Assembly: GCA_032622095.1 (NCBI GenBank)
Contig: CP136061.1
Span: 194,006,369-194,070,368 of the forward strand
Length of the DNA: 64,000 nucleotides
Reading direction: 5' to 3'
Origin: Siphonodentalium dalli
Lineage: Eukaryota > Mollusca > Scaphopoda > Gadilida > Siphonodentaliidae
This document shows, in pieces, positions 36,523 through 47,859 of the stretch. The notes below the pieces were generated by a model that saw only the letters and a list, made by a program, of their open reading frames with translations, had not been told where the DNA came from and did no database searches. Made by a program: the position numbers and the translations under genes. Each line of letters begins with the position of its first letter. The first letter of the stretch is position 1.

Positions 36523-37364
36523 AAAGCTTCCCTGAGACAAAAGATTCAAGACAGCCACTCCTATATGCGAGATTTGTACCCGGTACAAAGAGCAGTCTGA
36601 CTCCTGTTATTGCCAGGCCACATGATAAATAAAAACTTAAATAAAAGAATATAAAATAAAGTTGCCTTACAAGTTCATTACAATATTATATCTAGATAGA
36701 CTACTAGTATATACATTATTACATAGTATAATTACCTTGTGCGTTATGGGCATTAAAGAAAAAAAAGAGGTTTACCCCCTCCCTACCCTAATTTTTTGCC
36801 CTACATTACCGGAAACGAAGGTACTATTTTATTTGGCCAAATGTATGTATGACATTTGATGAGACTGTTGTTTGCTTAATGAAGTAGGAAGGCAGTCTTG
36901 TAAATAATATGCAAGCTTATAAAGTTTATTTATATGTACCGGTATTACAATTTCATTCAAAACAACAGCATTCCCTATTAGAGTACATATTTAGAGCTGA
37001 TATTATCAAAATAATTGTTTGCCCATTACCTACCCAATGTAAAAAAAAATTGGTAGGTACCTCTAAGTCGTGTAATATTTTTAAATAATGGATACGTCTA
37101 ATTTTTCGACTACATTATCTGCCATATATGGTGAAATCAAACTTCAAAGTTATAATTATTGGCATATTGGCTGAATAATACAAAAAAATTCATCTGTATA
37201 TATGGGTGATAAAAATTCTTGGGTAGGTAGAGAGTGGGCAAACAAAAAATGTTTCAATTTTGGCCCCTTTTGTCATATTAATATTTAATACTCTCACCTG
37301 CCAAATAATAGTGAAGACCAAATAATAGTATATGAGCCTTCAATGAGGAAATAGCTGCCTAGAT
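36523..37364. other. Unassigned intronic stretch
   Basis: Contains CCCTACCCTAATTT then TTACCGGAAACGAAGG and TTATTTGGCCAAAT (36775-36842), an end of the TTTCCGGTAA family. It may pair with 33685-33735 as the other end of an element now filled with later insertions. No gene seen. Confidence 0.35.
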
Positions 37365-37372
37365 GAAATTAA

Positions 37373-37582
37373 TACGGCTGCAACAATGCGGAACTTCACA
37401 ATGCAATGCGCATTGTGATGATGCGATGCGTGTCACAATGAAGAATGTTTAGTTTGCCTCTGCAAAATCTTTCAAGGAAAAATTGTGATCAGCCTCGTGT
37501 GTTTGTCCGTTCCTTGTACGGATGTTAACTCCAGTGCAAATGATCCATTGCATTGAAATCATGATGAATCGTTGCAGCCCTA
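37373..37582. mobile_element. hAT-type MITE, 210 bp
   Basis: Left end TACGGCTGCAACAAT, right end ATCGTTGCAGCCCTA. The flanks GAAATTAA (37365-37372) and GAAATAAA (37583-37590) form an 8-bp duplication with one mismatch. TAGGGCTGCAACGA-type ends are widespread among hAT MITEs. The interior has GATGCGATGCG-type short repeats. Confidence 0.75.
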
Positions 37583-37629
37583 GAAATAAATGATAGTGAA
37601 GCTGCCTTTTAATAGTGAAACCTTAAAGG

Positions 37630-38378
37630 AATACAATAGATTGACAGTCCGAAGGAAGTTAGGCAATGGAAGTATTTCGTACTTTGGAAATATCGTACCA
37701 TGCAAACCAATAATTTATTTTGTGATGGGAGCGTTGATTGAATGGTGACGATGGAATGACCTTGGTTGACTTATGACAATAAGAAGGGTGTGATGTTCTG
37801 ATGTGTGTGCATTCAGGCTGGCATGAGTAACCATTTTGTGGCTAGCTGCACAACATTGAAACTGTATATAATCAAACTTCACGAGACAGCAACATGTCAG
37901 CTCTAACATTTAACCAGCCATTTAAAATAATATTGGATTTAAAACACTAGCAGTACTTAACTCAATGGTTACGTAATGTGCGTAATGTGTCATAAACTTC
38001 CTCCCGTCTAATAACAACCTTACTTCACATAATAAAAGGTTTGAATACAAAAGATATTCAACAGTAGCAACATTTTTTTTATCTCGGCGAAAATAGCAAC
38101 GACAACTAACGCAGCTCATTACTTTATTAGTTAGCGACCTATAATTATGTTCGTAAAATATTTTGTTTTTTAAAGTTGTTTTAATTATGATTTTATTCTG
38201 AGTAACACATAAAGTTTAAAATAAATATATAATTTAGTCATAAATTCTGAACCGCTCAGAAAATGAGGATTTAATTTTACCTTAGTTTTTTTAATTTGGC
38301 CAAAAAACATTTGGCAAATAAAATTTTCATTTGGCCAAACTTTTGGCCACAAGATTTTTCGGTCCAGCGCGAACACTG
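37630..38378 (+). mobile_element. hAT element, 5'-truncated copy of the 14.95-kb family
   Basis: The right terminal repeat CAGCGCGAACACTG (38365-38378) and the subterminal CATTTGGCCAAACTTTTGGCC match the 14.95-16.03 kb element. Positions 37650-37710 match its 15125-15190 segment (GAAGTTAGG..., GTATTTCGTAC). The left terminal repeat is missing, so no target duplication can be scored. Confidence 0.8.
37759..37893 (+). pseudogene. TTF zinc finger relic, second copy
   Basis: One frame reads PWLTYDNKKGVMF, a stop at the Cys position, CVC, and further on FVASCTTLKLYIIKLHETA. This aligns with the relic at 15259-15438. The two copies have lost different residues, so the ancestral element coded for the complete domain. 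Not functional now. Confidence 0.65.
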
Positions 38379-38386
38379 AATACACC

Positions 38387-39216
38387 AAAGTCACTTTTCA
38401 GAAGATATCGCAATAAAGTTGCAGAACATATAGGAACACATTTACTAGTAAATTTTGACATGACAATCTAAACCTGTCACATAATGTACCAGTACATGCA
38501 CATATTATTATTCACTGCACAAATAAGAAAACTTATTAACTTCTAACCCTTTCTATACAAAAATAAAAGTGTACACTCGAGTGGTCTAAATTGTTCATCT
38601 GGAGGGGTTTTCTGGAAATATAAGCAGATGGCAGATTTAATACAGTGCAGAAGGAGGCCTATTTATTGGAGGGAAATTTTCAGATAATACATGTACATGT
38701 AAGTGAAATGGTCGTTTGTTGAACTTGTTATCTGAACATTTCTTAAGGGATAACTACCGTACATGTACTCGTCAATGAGTGTTTAGTATAGAAAGGCTTT
38801 AAAGTGATTTGAAACACTCCGATAGGGTGATCAAATAGAAATGTAGAATAATCTTGTCCAAATTAGTTATTTTTACAAATATTATATCTAAATTGACAAC
38901 ACATACAGTCATTCTTATATATTAATTAAATGCAGTGACTGCCGATGGCGAAATCGTTTTCGTTAGTTTATCGCCGATAGAAGCGTCCCGATTCGAGTAG
39001 TAAATATTTACAATTTAGCGTAGTTCAGACAATGTTTTCTATGGAGTGGTACGGTCGATTTGCTTGAGATTTTCGGTGATGTTAGTAGAATGCTACATTC
39101 CTCCAGTTGGCATAGCACCTGAATACTAACTTATCAGTTTCACCCACCCGAACAAGTACATAATATGTCTTTAATTGGCCAATTTAATTAAAATCTCACT
39201 ACAAGTATGAACGATA
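38387..39216. other. Unassigned intronic stretch
   Basis: No gene and no bounded repeat recognised. Scattered ACATGTACATG words are present. Confidence 0.35.
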
Positions 39217-40061
39217 AGGCCAAAACAAAATGAATGCGTGTTTCCCGTAACCCGACCGACCGTCTTCAAAACCTCCCGACCCAAGTTAATTTTATTGGTT
39301 TTAAATAACAAAAATCAATCTATAAACCGACCGACCGCGCTGATAACCAGACTATGTACACGTGGTTCCATTTTATCTGATTCACCTCGCGAGATAAATT
39401 ATATCTTTGATATATTTATATATTTTTCGCAAATGTCACTCTTCAAACAGAAAGTCAAATTACGACCGGACGCGACCGGACGCAATACCGGAAGATTACA
39501 GGTTATCGTTCCTCTTCGCTGACCGGAAGCATGTGTTTGCGTTTATATGGAGTATTGTTGAGTGTATTTGAGCAAAAAAGCTGTAGCCGGCTGTGACTTA
39601 TAAGACATGCGCAGCAGGAATCTACAGTGGCCATGCATTGAAATGAATGGCAACTACAATGTATCACTAAAGTAAACATTGTACCCCGACTCTGATAGGA
39701 GAATTTCTTATCGGGGAGATATTTTTTTTTAATACTGTTCCCTGGGGACACATAATTGTCGTTCCCATTTTGTTGGCATCAAACTAGATATTTTATATCT
39801 ACGAGATATTTACTGTTTGGTTAATAATTAAACTTATTTCGTAAAAATATATATAATTATATCTTGTTAGCATATATCAGTTTTATCAACAATTTGTTGG
39901 TTGCTCGGGTCATTGTATGATGTTTGATGGTGGTTAGGCATGGCCCACACGAGACCATAACAAAATAAAATGAAAAAATAAAATAAAATGAAAAGCCTAC
40001 CGCCCGCCCATATTTGTTTTGGGCTCGTTACGGGAAACACGCATTCATTTTGTTTTGGCCT
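39217..40061. mobile_element. TIR element with 35-bp perfect inverted ends
   Basis: AGGCCAAAACAAAATGAATG at 39217 continues to CGTGTTTCCCGTAAC (39251) and is mirrored exactly at 40027-40061. Just inside the ends are CGACCGACCG and CCTACCGCCCGCCC, related to the CTACC/TTTCCGGTAA sequences at 23.4, 33.7, 36.8, 52.8 and 55.2 kb. No transposase frame is visible and the target duplication is unclear. Confidence 0.7.
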
Positions 40062-41582
40062 AACCTTATTTCGTTAATTTTCATTCATAATTTCATTATC
40101 AAATGTCTTCTAGTTAAGTGACACCTGTCGTCAATTATGCTAGTAATAATTGTGAAGGGTTACAATAATCATGAAGGCATAATGTACAGTATTTTCTGTA
40201 AAAAGTAAATATTAAATGGAGTTATCACTATTATTTGGCAGATGAGAGTAGTTTAATAAAGATTAATAAAGACTTCAAAGCAAACTTGTTTCATGAAGAG
40301 ATTGAACTTGTTTTTGGTCTCTGAAGTTTTGCCATTGATATTTATTATGCAGGATCGCCCCATCGTGCAGTCGCCCCGAGTAAGTACTAGTACCATTCAT
40401 ATTGCAAGCATGGCTGCCTTCCTGCATGTACAGTCCATTTGTACATGTGTATATTAATCAGTTTCATTTTCATCTGTGTTAATTGTGGTTTATTTCTGAC
40501 TTTCATATTTATTGTACTGTACTAGTACCGTATATACCATACAAGGTATACATTGTATGTTACCGTACCTTGTGTTTGTATGGAGATTTAATTCAAGCTT
40601 AGTACTAGTATATAACGGATACTATGATCCTAATGAGTAACTTTGACCCCACAATTTGACCTGAATTTGTTTTACATTTTTATAAACATGGATATGAATT
40701 GATCTGATGCAATTATAACTGGTACACTAGTTAGATTACAATATTATTCTCAAGAAATTTATTTATCTTTCATACGCCGGTATACTCTGAGCAGAATGTG
40801 GAAATATCCAGAATTCGGATAATTGTTTAGTAGTTATTTACTAGTACCTGCACAGAGCACGAAATTTGGGGAGCTAATTTTTTTCTGTTTGTCCATATCA
40901 CACACTTAAATCAAAATATGGGGGACCTATTTTCCATAGTACTAACAGCCTTTCCCATGAGGAAAACACAACGAGAGCATATATTTGCTCCCGCAATTTA
41001 GAAGACGGATAAAATTACACCTGTGGGTGCAGTTACAACCGTGGGTACAATTACATGTTTCAGTTGTCTGGAAAAAAAAGAGACATGTATACCGTTATGT
41101 CCAGTTACACTTTTACATGTCCATCATGGCATACCTTACTATATTTTGCACACCCATCAGTGTGCAAATATAAAACTCAGCGAAATATAATACGATTCCC
41201 TGAGTTGATAAAAACCACAGTATGTTGATGAGTTTCATACCTAACAGAAGGTTAATAGGACCGGATAGAAAATTAATTTCAATTATAGGCCTGCTTGTGG
41301 GCCTATATTGAAATGTGGGCAGCCAAACTCAAATGCATGACATGATAACATTTACTCATTCACTGCCGATAGTGACTTGAGTCAAACTAGGGTACGTTCT
41401 GGCAGCAGGACGGTTACAGGGGATGTAAATGTGGCCCTCTAGTTAATGCGGTGTGTATGAGTCCCAGTTGTGGGCACATGCATGTCATGCTTATAAGTTC
41501 CTGACTATAAAACACCAAGAAAAGTGTGAGATAGTGCATATATGATGCAGTCTGTACATACATGTATTCTCATATAATGAGA
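40062..41582. other. Unassigned intronic stretch
   Basis: No gene or bounded element recognised. TACTAGTAC and ACATGTAC words are frequent. Confidence 0.35.
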
Positions 41583-41590
41583 ACAGCTAT

Positions 41591-42711
41591 AGTGCTGGGC
41601 GGTTTCCCGATTAATCGTCAATACCCGGTTAATATTTCAATATCGTCAGTAATATCGTCTAAACTAAAATAATCGTAATATCGTCGGCAATTAGAGGGTG
41701 CCAGACCATCATAAGCGTATACAAACAAATAGTTTAACTCAAGCCTAAATCGAGTTATTTAAGTTTTAAATTCCAACTAAATCCCCGTGTCCTGACTTTT
41801 TCAATATTCAATATAAATCATAGTAAACAATGTTTAGGACGACTAACAAAATTAGGGGGATATGAAAACCCTGAATACGTCCCCCTTTCGCTCACAATAT
41901 TACACAAACGCTCCGACTTCCCTGCGTACTTTTTATTACAAGAGAATTCACCAAATGAATTGACGACTGATCGGGTGATAGATCAATTTGAATGTCAGTT
42001 TTGCCATGCCTCTTCCTTCAGTACAATGATGCACATGCACCGTCAATCAAAATAGTAAATGAGCGAAGATACCGCCCCCTTCTCGTCTAGAAGAAACCAC
42101 TCACGGCGATTGGTTAAAACCAATATTATAGAATTAGTGCTTCAAACCCGCCCAAAATACATGGTGTCCTTGCTTGGCCGAATTCCAAAAGTTATGTACT
42201 ACTACTACGTGTGTGTGTACTTCGCTAAAGTTTGTCTTGACGGTAAACCATATTCCATTTGTCAAGCGACGCAAGTGTCATCGGGAACAACATATGTATT
42301 TCCTCAACATAGTTGAATATACCGAGTAAGAAAAGGATACTGTATAGTATAGAACACTTTTAGTTTTGGCATAGACTCGATAATGGTTTTATTAATTATC
42401 GGTATATACCAGAATTTTGTCAAGTCACCGGAAAGAAATTGTCCGAATAGCGGAATTTAACCGGTGAATTTACTTTTCATTCCGAATATCGATCGAGCAT
42501 GAGGTTGTCACTGGTTGAAAGGTTGTGTATGTTATTATTGACGTCAACTTGTCAAAATTAATGACAATGATGTGATTCTAGCGAACAGTGAGAAACTGTT
42601 TAAGTTACTAGTATCTGATGTTTAAAAAAAACCGCGATTATATCGTTAACCGCGGTTTTAATTTCCAAAAATCGCGGTTTTTATTTTCGTTAATATCGTC
42701 CAGCCCTAATT
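41591..42711. mobile_element. hAT-type element, 1.1 kb
   Basis: Left end AGTGCTGGGCGGTTTCC, right end GGAC-type CGTCCAGCCCTAATT. The 8-bp sequence ACAGCTAT is repeated at 41583-41590 and 42712-42719. Subterminal regions contain repeated AATATCGT and CGATATT words. A short frame near 41995 reads FECQFCHASSFSTMMHMHRQ, suggestive of a zinc-binding fragment but too short to name. The right end carries three extra bases relative to the left, so the boundary is approximate. Confidence 0.7.
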
Positions 42712-42720
42712 ACAGCTATA

Positions 42721-43105
42721 CAGTAAAACCTCTCCAAACCGAACACCCTTCGGACCGGCCCTTCTGTTCATTTTAGGGAGGTGTTCGGTTTATAGAAAAT
42801 CACACTACGATGGGAATGTATTGATGTTGTTACTATGTTGTCAAAGCACAACCATTCATTATTGAGAGTTGAATGTAGACCAGACATCTAAACTTATAAA
42901 AGATCCATAGTCTACACCAGAGCCAGCAAGAGCTCAGCATAAAGTATATCAAATCTACCACACATGCGTTCAGTTGGTATCGCTTTCCGCATTCAGATTT
43001 TGGAGGTAAAAATTAATGCATTCATTCAGTTGTGGACCAGAAAAGCCATCCGATGTTCGGAATAGAGAGTTTCCGGTTTATAGACGGTTTGGAGAGGTTT
43101 TACTG
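42721..43105. mobile_element. TA-flanked MITE, pogo/mariner-like
   Basis: CAGTAAAACCTCTCCAAACC on the left mirrors GGTTTGGAGAGGTTTTACTG on the right, with TA at 42719-42720 and 43106-43107. Its left TA is part of the hAT target duplication next door, so this insertion abuts the hAT precisely. CAGTAAAACCTC-type ends are common in pogo-related families. Non-coding. Confidence 0.82.
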
Positions 43106-43289
43106 TATAATGCCAATGGCGCTTGGTGATGTCATGGTCTGGTCACGTGATCTCTTCATAGGTCATGTGTGTGTCTCTAGCAACGGTATAATATTTTAAC
43201 CAATAATGCAATATTTTAAAAGATAGAAATGAAACTCAAATTCTGCAACCTACAGTTACCTACCCAGCATGATATGTTCATCACAATCT

Positions 43290-44024
43290 TATTATATAAG
43301 AAATGAACGGCGGTTTCAATGTGGTCATGGGATTTTGACCGCGAGAAAAAATCAGCAAACTGCATGAACCCCGAAGGGGTTCATGCGGAGTTTGCTGATT
43401 TTTTATCACGGTCAAAACCCATGACCACGTTGAATCCGCCGTTTATTATTTATATTTATATACTTGCGCTCTTTAAAACACATATTGTCCATTATTTCGT
43501 CAAAAATACTTTTTCAAATATCTCCGTTATTTCGTTTATAAAAATAATTTCCTATTTCTATATTTCGCTCTATATTTCGCTGTATTTTCCTATTTCGATT
43601 TTTCGTGCTATTTCGCTGCATTTTCATATTTCGCTTTTTCGTTGTATTTCATATTTCGATAATTCGCTATATTTGACATATTATCGGATATGGGATTATA
43701 TGATAACCAACATTCTGATGGTCAATCGAACATCTCGTGGCACCCGTGCTCGCGATTAGATGCCACTAGCCATCCAATCGTGAACCTCGATTACATATTG
43801 TTTGCTATCAAATCCTTGGCGTATTGGCTGACTATATAGTCAAGCAGTCGGTAATGTCCGACAATCCCCGGTGATTTCCGGGACCAATGTGTTCATAAAC
43901 CTATGAACGACATTGGAAGTGACGTCACGTTACGTTCATAGGTTTATGAACGCATTGAATAAGGGGGCGTGTCTACCGTAACGCTATGGGGAAATCGGAA
44001 GAGATATCAGGTGTATGTAAATAT
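43290..44024. mobile_element. Hairpin-ended element, copy 1
   Basis: The left side is a 138-bp hairpin (43306-43443, AACGGCGG to CCGCCGTT) with centre GAACCCCGAAGGGGTTC. The right side is a 185-bp block (43841-44025) with its own inverted words GTTCATAAACCTATGAAC and GTTCATAGGTTTATGAAC. The middle includes a TATTTCG-rich tract. The whole arrangement is repeated immediately downstream. Confidence 0.6.
43485..43685. repeat. TATTTCG irregular repeat
   Basis: ATTTCG recurs about fourteen times in 200 bp (TATTTCGT, TATTTCGCT, TATTTCGAT) with irregular spacers. Low-complexity tract, present only in copy 1 of the hairpin-ended element. Confidence 0.7.
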
Positions 44025-44846
44025 ATAAGAAATGAACGGCGGATTCAATGTGGTCATGGGATTTTGTCCGCGAGAAAAAATCAGCAAACTGCATGAACCC
44101 CAAAGGGGTTCATGCGGAGTTTGCTGATTTTTAATCATGGTCAAAACCCATGAGCACGTTGAATCCGCCGTTTATTATTTATATTTATATACTTAAATTC
44201 ATTATGAACTAGGATTGTCTGTCTTTCCCACTATTTATTCATCTATTTAAATGAACGCATGGAGTTCAGTTAAGAAAGTTTGAATCCTGGTTTTTTGGAA
44301 ACCAAACATTTTGAGAATCCGTTCACGGAGAACTGCGGAGAACGGAAAAAAAACGCAATTTCACAGTTAAGTATACACATATGACAAACTGTCTTGTTTA
44401 GCTAGTAACTAATGTAGACGTGTTGATTACAAGAATGATATCTGAAACTAACAATTAAGTTTCGGCTGTGGATAAGAAATCGACAACACGCCGGCCTAAC
44501 ATAATGATATATTTGTGAGGTTCGGGGGGATATTTGTAGCGGTAAGGAAAATGATAAAACGCTATTGAGTAGCGGGCTTTTTGAACATCAACACTCAGTA
44601 ACACCGGGCAACAACACTGATTATAGACCAAAATAAATTTCTTACCAAATCCGGACGTACTCAAGCAGTCGACAATGTCTGACAATCCCCGGTCATTTCC
44701 GGGACCAATGTGTTCATAAACCTATGAACGACATTGGAAGTGACGTCACGTTGCGTTCATAGGTTTATGAACGCATTAAATAAGGGGGCGTGTCTACCGT
44801 AACGCTATGGGGAAATCGGAAGAGATATTAGTTGTATGTAAATATA
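44025..44846. mobile_element. Hairpin-ended element, copy 2
   Basis: The hairpin at 44035-44172 differs from copy 1 at only a few positions, and the right block 44662-44846 matches 43841-44025 closely. The middle (44185-44661) is unrelated to copy 1 and shows no repeat I recognise. So the ends are shared while the middles differ. Confidence 0.6.
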
Positions 44847-45039
44847 ACCTAATAAAGTCAGGAAATACCCAAAATACGGTTATAAAGGCTTTATAGATTC
44901 CAAAATGGTCGCCTATGTCACGTATCCTCTATGATACTATGGGGTGGCCAATGTGGCTGCCACAGGTCTATATATAGTTATTCGCCACAACATAAGACAA
45001 AGCCATTTACGATATATTGAAATTTTAAGCATTACCCAT

Positions 45040-45916
45040 CAGGGACCAGCCTAGACCAGATTTTCAGGGCGAAATGACTTCGCCCTACTATAAAAATAAG
45101 GCGAAGTGGCCGTTCTATAGGGCGAAGTGAGTCTACAACATTTAAATTGATCAGTACTATGACAGGAGTCGCTATAGAACGAAAATAGGAGAGATGAAAT
45201 ATGTCAATTAAACTTATGAAACAATGGTTGAAATATGGAGTCATTATGTTCACTTCATGACCCTAATAACTATTAATAATACCCAAACATAATTGTGAGA
45301 GGATAGCAGCATTTTATATCGTAATTGTGAGAGAATGATTTTATTTCATATTTTTCGGGTTTTTAAAAATGCCAACAATATTTATCAAACAGAAACGAAA
45401 CGAAATCATGAACACTTTTACTGCGCTCTGTTAGTAATCCCGTTCGAAATTTTAATATGCTTCACAAATGAATTTGTTTTAAAATTTCTTTAACCAAACT
45501 CCATAGAGGGAGTGATGAATTGACACATTGTGAGAGGTGTGAGTTGTAATCTTCTTGTAAGGTGTGGTAATCACGGTAATCTAAAAATAACAACAACCAG
45601 ATTAACACTTGAGGCCCGACGATGTTTTCACAGCTGCCAGTAATCAGACTCCGTTGTCAACATGCTTCCAGATTGGAGCATTACAGGTGTTAATTGTTTT
45701 ATAACACCATGATACACCCTGATAGTGGAGTATTGTGTGCAATCACAGTTGACAGTTGTAAATTATTATAAATTATTTGGGGCATTTTGCCGAATTTCGT
45801 CAGTCAACTTTGGAATTTTTAGGGCGACTTGAACTTCGCCCGACTGCAAAACTAAGGCGAAGCGGACGGCGCTAGGGCGAAGAAGTCGCCCACGTCGCCC
45901 TCTCGGCTGGTCCCTG
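45040..45916. mobile_element. hAT-type element, 877 bp
   Basis: Perfect 12-bp ends CAGGGACCAGCC and GGCTGGTCCCTG, and a perfect 8-bp duplication TTACCCAT at 45032-45039 and 45917-45924. Both subterminal regions carry clustered AGGGCGAAG and CTTCGCCC words in both orientations, plausible transposase binding sites. The interior is AT-rich with no transposase frame. Confidence 0.92.
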
Positions 45917-46182
45917 TTACCCATAGATATAAATGTACCTGTACATACTTGTATGTACATCGGATGCGACCACACACATACATGTACCCGGTAAGTCCAT
46001 GGTAATAACTATGGTCACGTGACCTCTTCAAATGTTGGTGTACATGTATAGCACATATACAATGTAGGTCGGGTATGGATCCCTCCCTGATTGACCCTGA
46101 AATATGTCAACTGATGAAGGTAAAGTGAGAAACAAATGCTGAGAATTACAAATTTCTGAATTGATATCATCAATATATATAC

Positions 46183-46489
46183 CAGTGATGTGCGGTTTTG
46201 AAATTTCATTTTGGTATTTTTGGTTCAGTTATGGTTTTACTTAATACACCAATGAATACAGGTATATGCATTGAGCAGATGGTATCATATCTGACATAAT
46301 ATTTCCACCTATTTTCCAGTGATGTCCATAGTATATATGGAAATGTATACGGTATGTGCCATTGTCACTCATAAGACACCCAAATGTTACAAATTGAAAC
46401 TGCTATTAGTAACATGGCAAATAGCAACTGACAAGAGTAATTTCAAAAGTAAAACCAAGAAACTATAAAACAAAAATCACACATCACTA
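46183..46489. mobile_element. hAT-type MITE, 307 bp
   Basis: Left end CAGTGATGTGCGGTTTT, right end AAATCACACATCACTA. An 8-bp duplication ATATATAC lies at 46175-46182 and 46490-46497. Subterminal sequences (TTTGAAATTTC, AAACCAAGAAAC) continue the imperfect mirror. Non-coding. Confidence 0.8.
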
Positions 46490-46497
46490 ATATATAC

Positions 46498-47560
46498 CCA
46501 TATAAATATGAATATGCATTAACTAAAGCCATTATTGTGTAAACCAAGATGGCCACCATGGTCACGTGACCTCTATGGGGGTGGCATGAGTGGCTATTAT
46601 AAACATTAGTTCTAACCATCTGGACATATTTCCAGCCTGATGACTATTCTTGTTTTAGGCATTCAGCCACTGATTCGGCCAACAAATTTTGTTACTGCCA
46701 ATAATGGTATCTTTAAAAGCCTCTTGGGTGATCTGGTGGTCAAAATTAACTTGAATAAATTACAAGTACTAATTATTACTCTCAACAAAAAGTCAAAAAC
46801 TAGTACCAGATACCCGGTACATTTTTCATAGCCAAAAACACCGCAATTTAAACTGCAACCGAATGTCATTGATAAATTCCAACAGACTTCCAGGAATCTG
46901 GTCCTTGTTCGAACAGGAAAATCCTGACACGTGTCACTACAAGTGTAAACAAACATCATTAATTTGCAAGTGTATCCTGATAATCGGCAAGTACCAGATC
47001 AGTTTCATGCATAAATAAATTTGTTACACATAGAGGTTAAGAGGAATATAAATATATGTATATCTGAAATTCCATGTGCCACATACATGTACATTAATAC
47101 AATATGCTGCCAATTGACTTCTGTTGATAATTTCCATTGTCATATACTGGTACTAGTACATGTACAGTAGTTATTGATTTTTTGTTGCGAATATCATTTT
47201 TTCTCACGGAGCTTGCATAACTTCTCAACATTTTATGATGGTGTTATTATAAAGGCAGAACCTCCAGACTTTTTATGCATAGGGCTTGATTTAACTGGAT
47301 TTGCATCACAATTTAAGATGCAGTTTCCAAGTTCTGCTAAGCAATTTACAATGAAAAGTCATGTATTGGTAGGGAGTGCTATATACAAAATGTACCCAGT
47401 GCTGCAAAATGCTATACAAATTAAGAAAATAAAATCGACCTCTGTTTATGAGACAGAAAAAAATTTGATGTGGTAATTTTTTTTTTTTAATTCTTCCTTG
47501 AATCTACATAAAGTCAATTTCCCATATTTTCTCAGTCCAATTTTTTTTTAAAAGCATCCA
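46498..47560. other. Unassigned intronic stretch
   Basis: No gene recognised. GGTCACGTGACCTCT at 46560 recurs near 43140 and 46014 in similar contexts, marking a dispersed short repeat. Open frames of 60-100 codons at 46640-47476 lack any family signature. Confidence 0.35.
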
Positions 47561-47562
47561 TA

Positions 47563-47740
47563 CAGTAATTCCCTAAATAATCGACTCCTTAACTCCAGCA
47601 GAATTATGGGTAATTTTTCAGGATTTAGTCGGAAATATGGCCTGTTGCCATTCATCGGAAAGCTATATTTCCGACTAAATCATGAAAAATTACCCATAAT
47701 TCTGCTGTGGTTAAGGAGTTGATTATTTAGGGCATTACTG
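47563..47740. mobile_element. Palindromic TA-flanked MITE, short form
   Basis: CAGTAATTCCCTAAATAATC mirrors GATTATTTAGGGCATTACTG, with TA at 47561-47562 and 47741-47742. Nearly the whole 178 bp folds into one hairpin. Same family as 58589-58801 but with a shorter centre. Confidence 0.85.
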
Positions 47741-47859
47741 TACATCTGGTTATTATGATTATTATTTATTTTCTGTGTCCCATGCCAACAATCATTCCAC
47801 CTCTGCTGCTTCGCATCGGATTGCTCTGAGTTTAAATTCAGTTGCCCGTTGCCATTATT

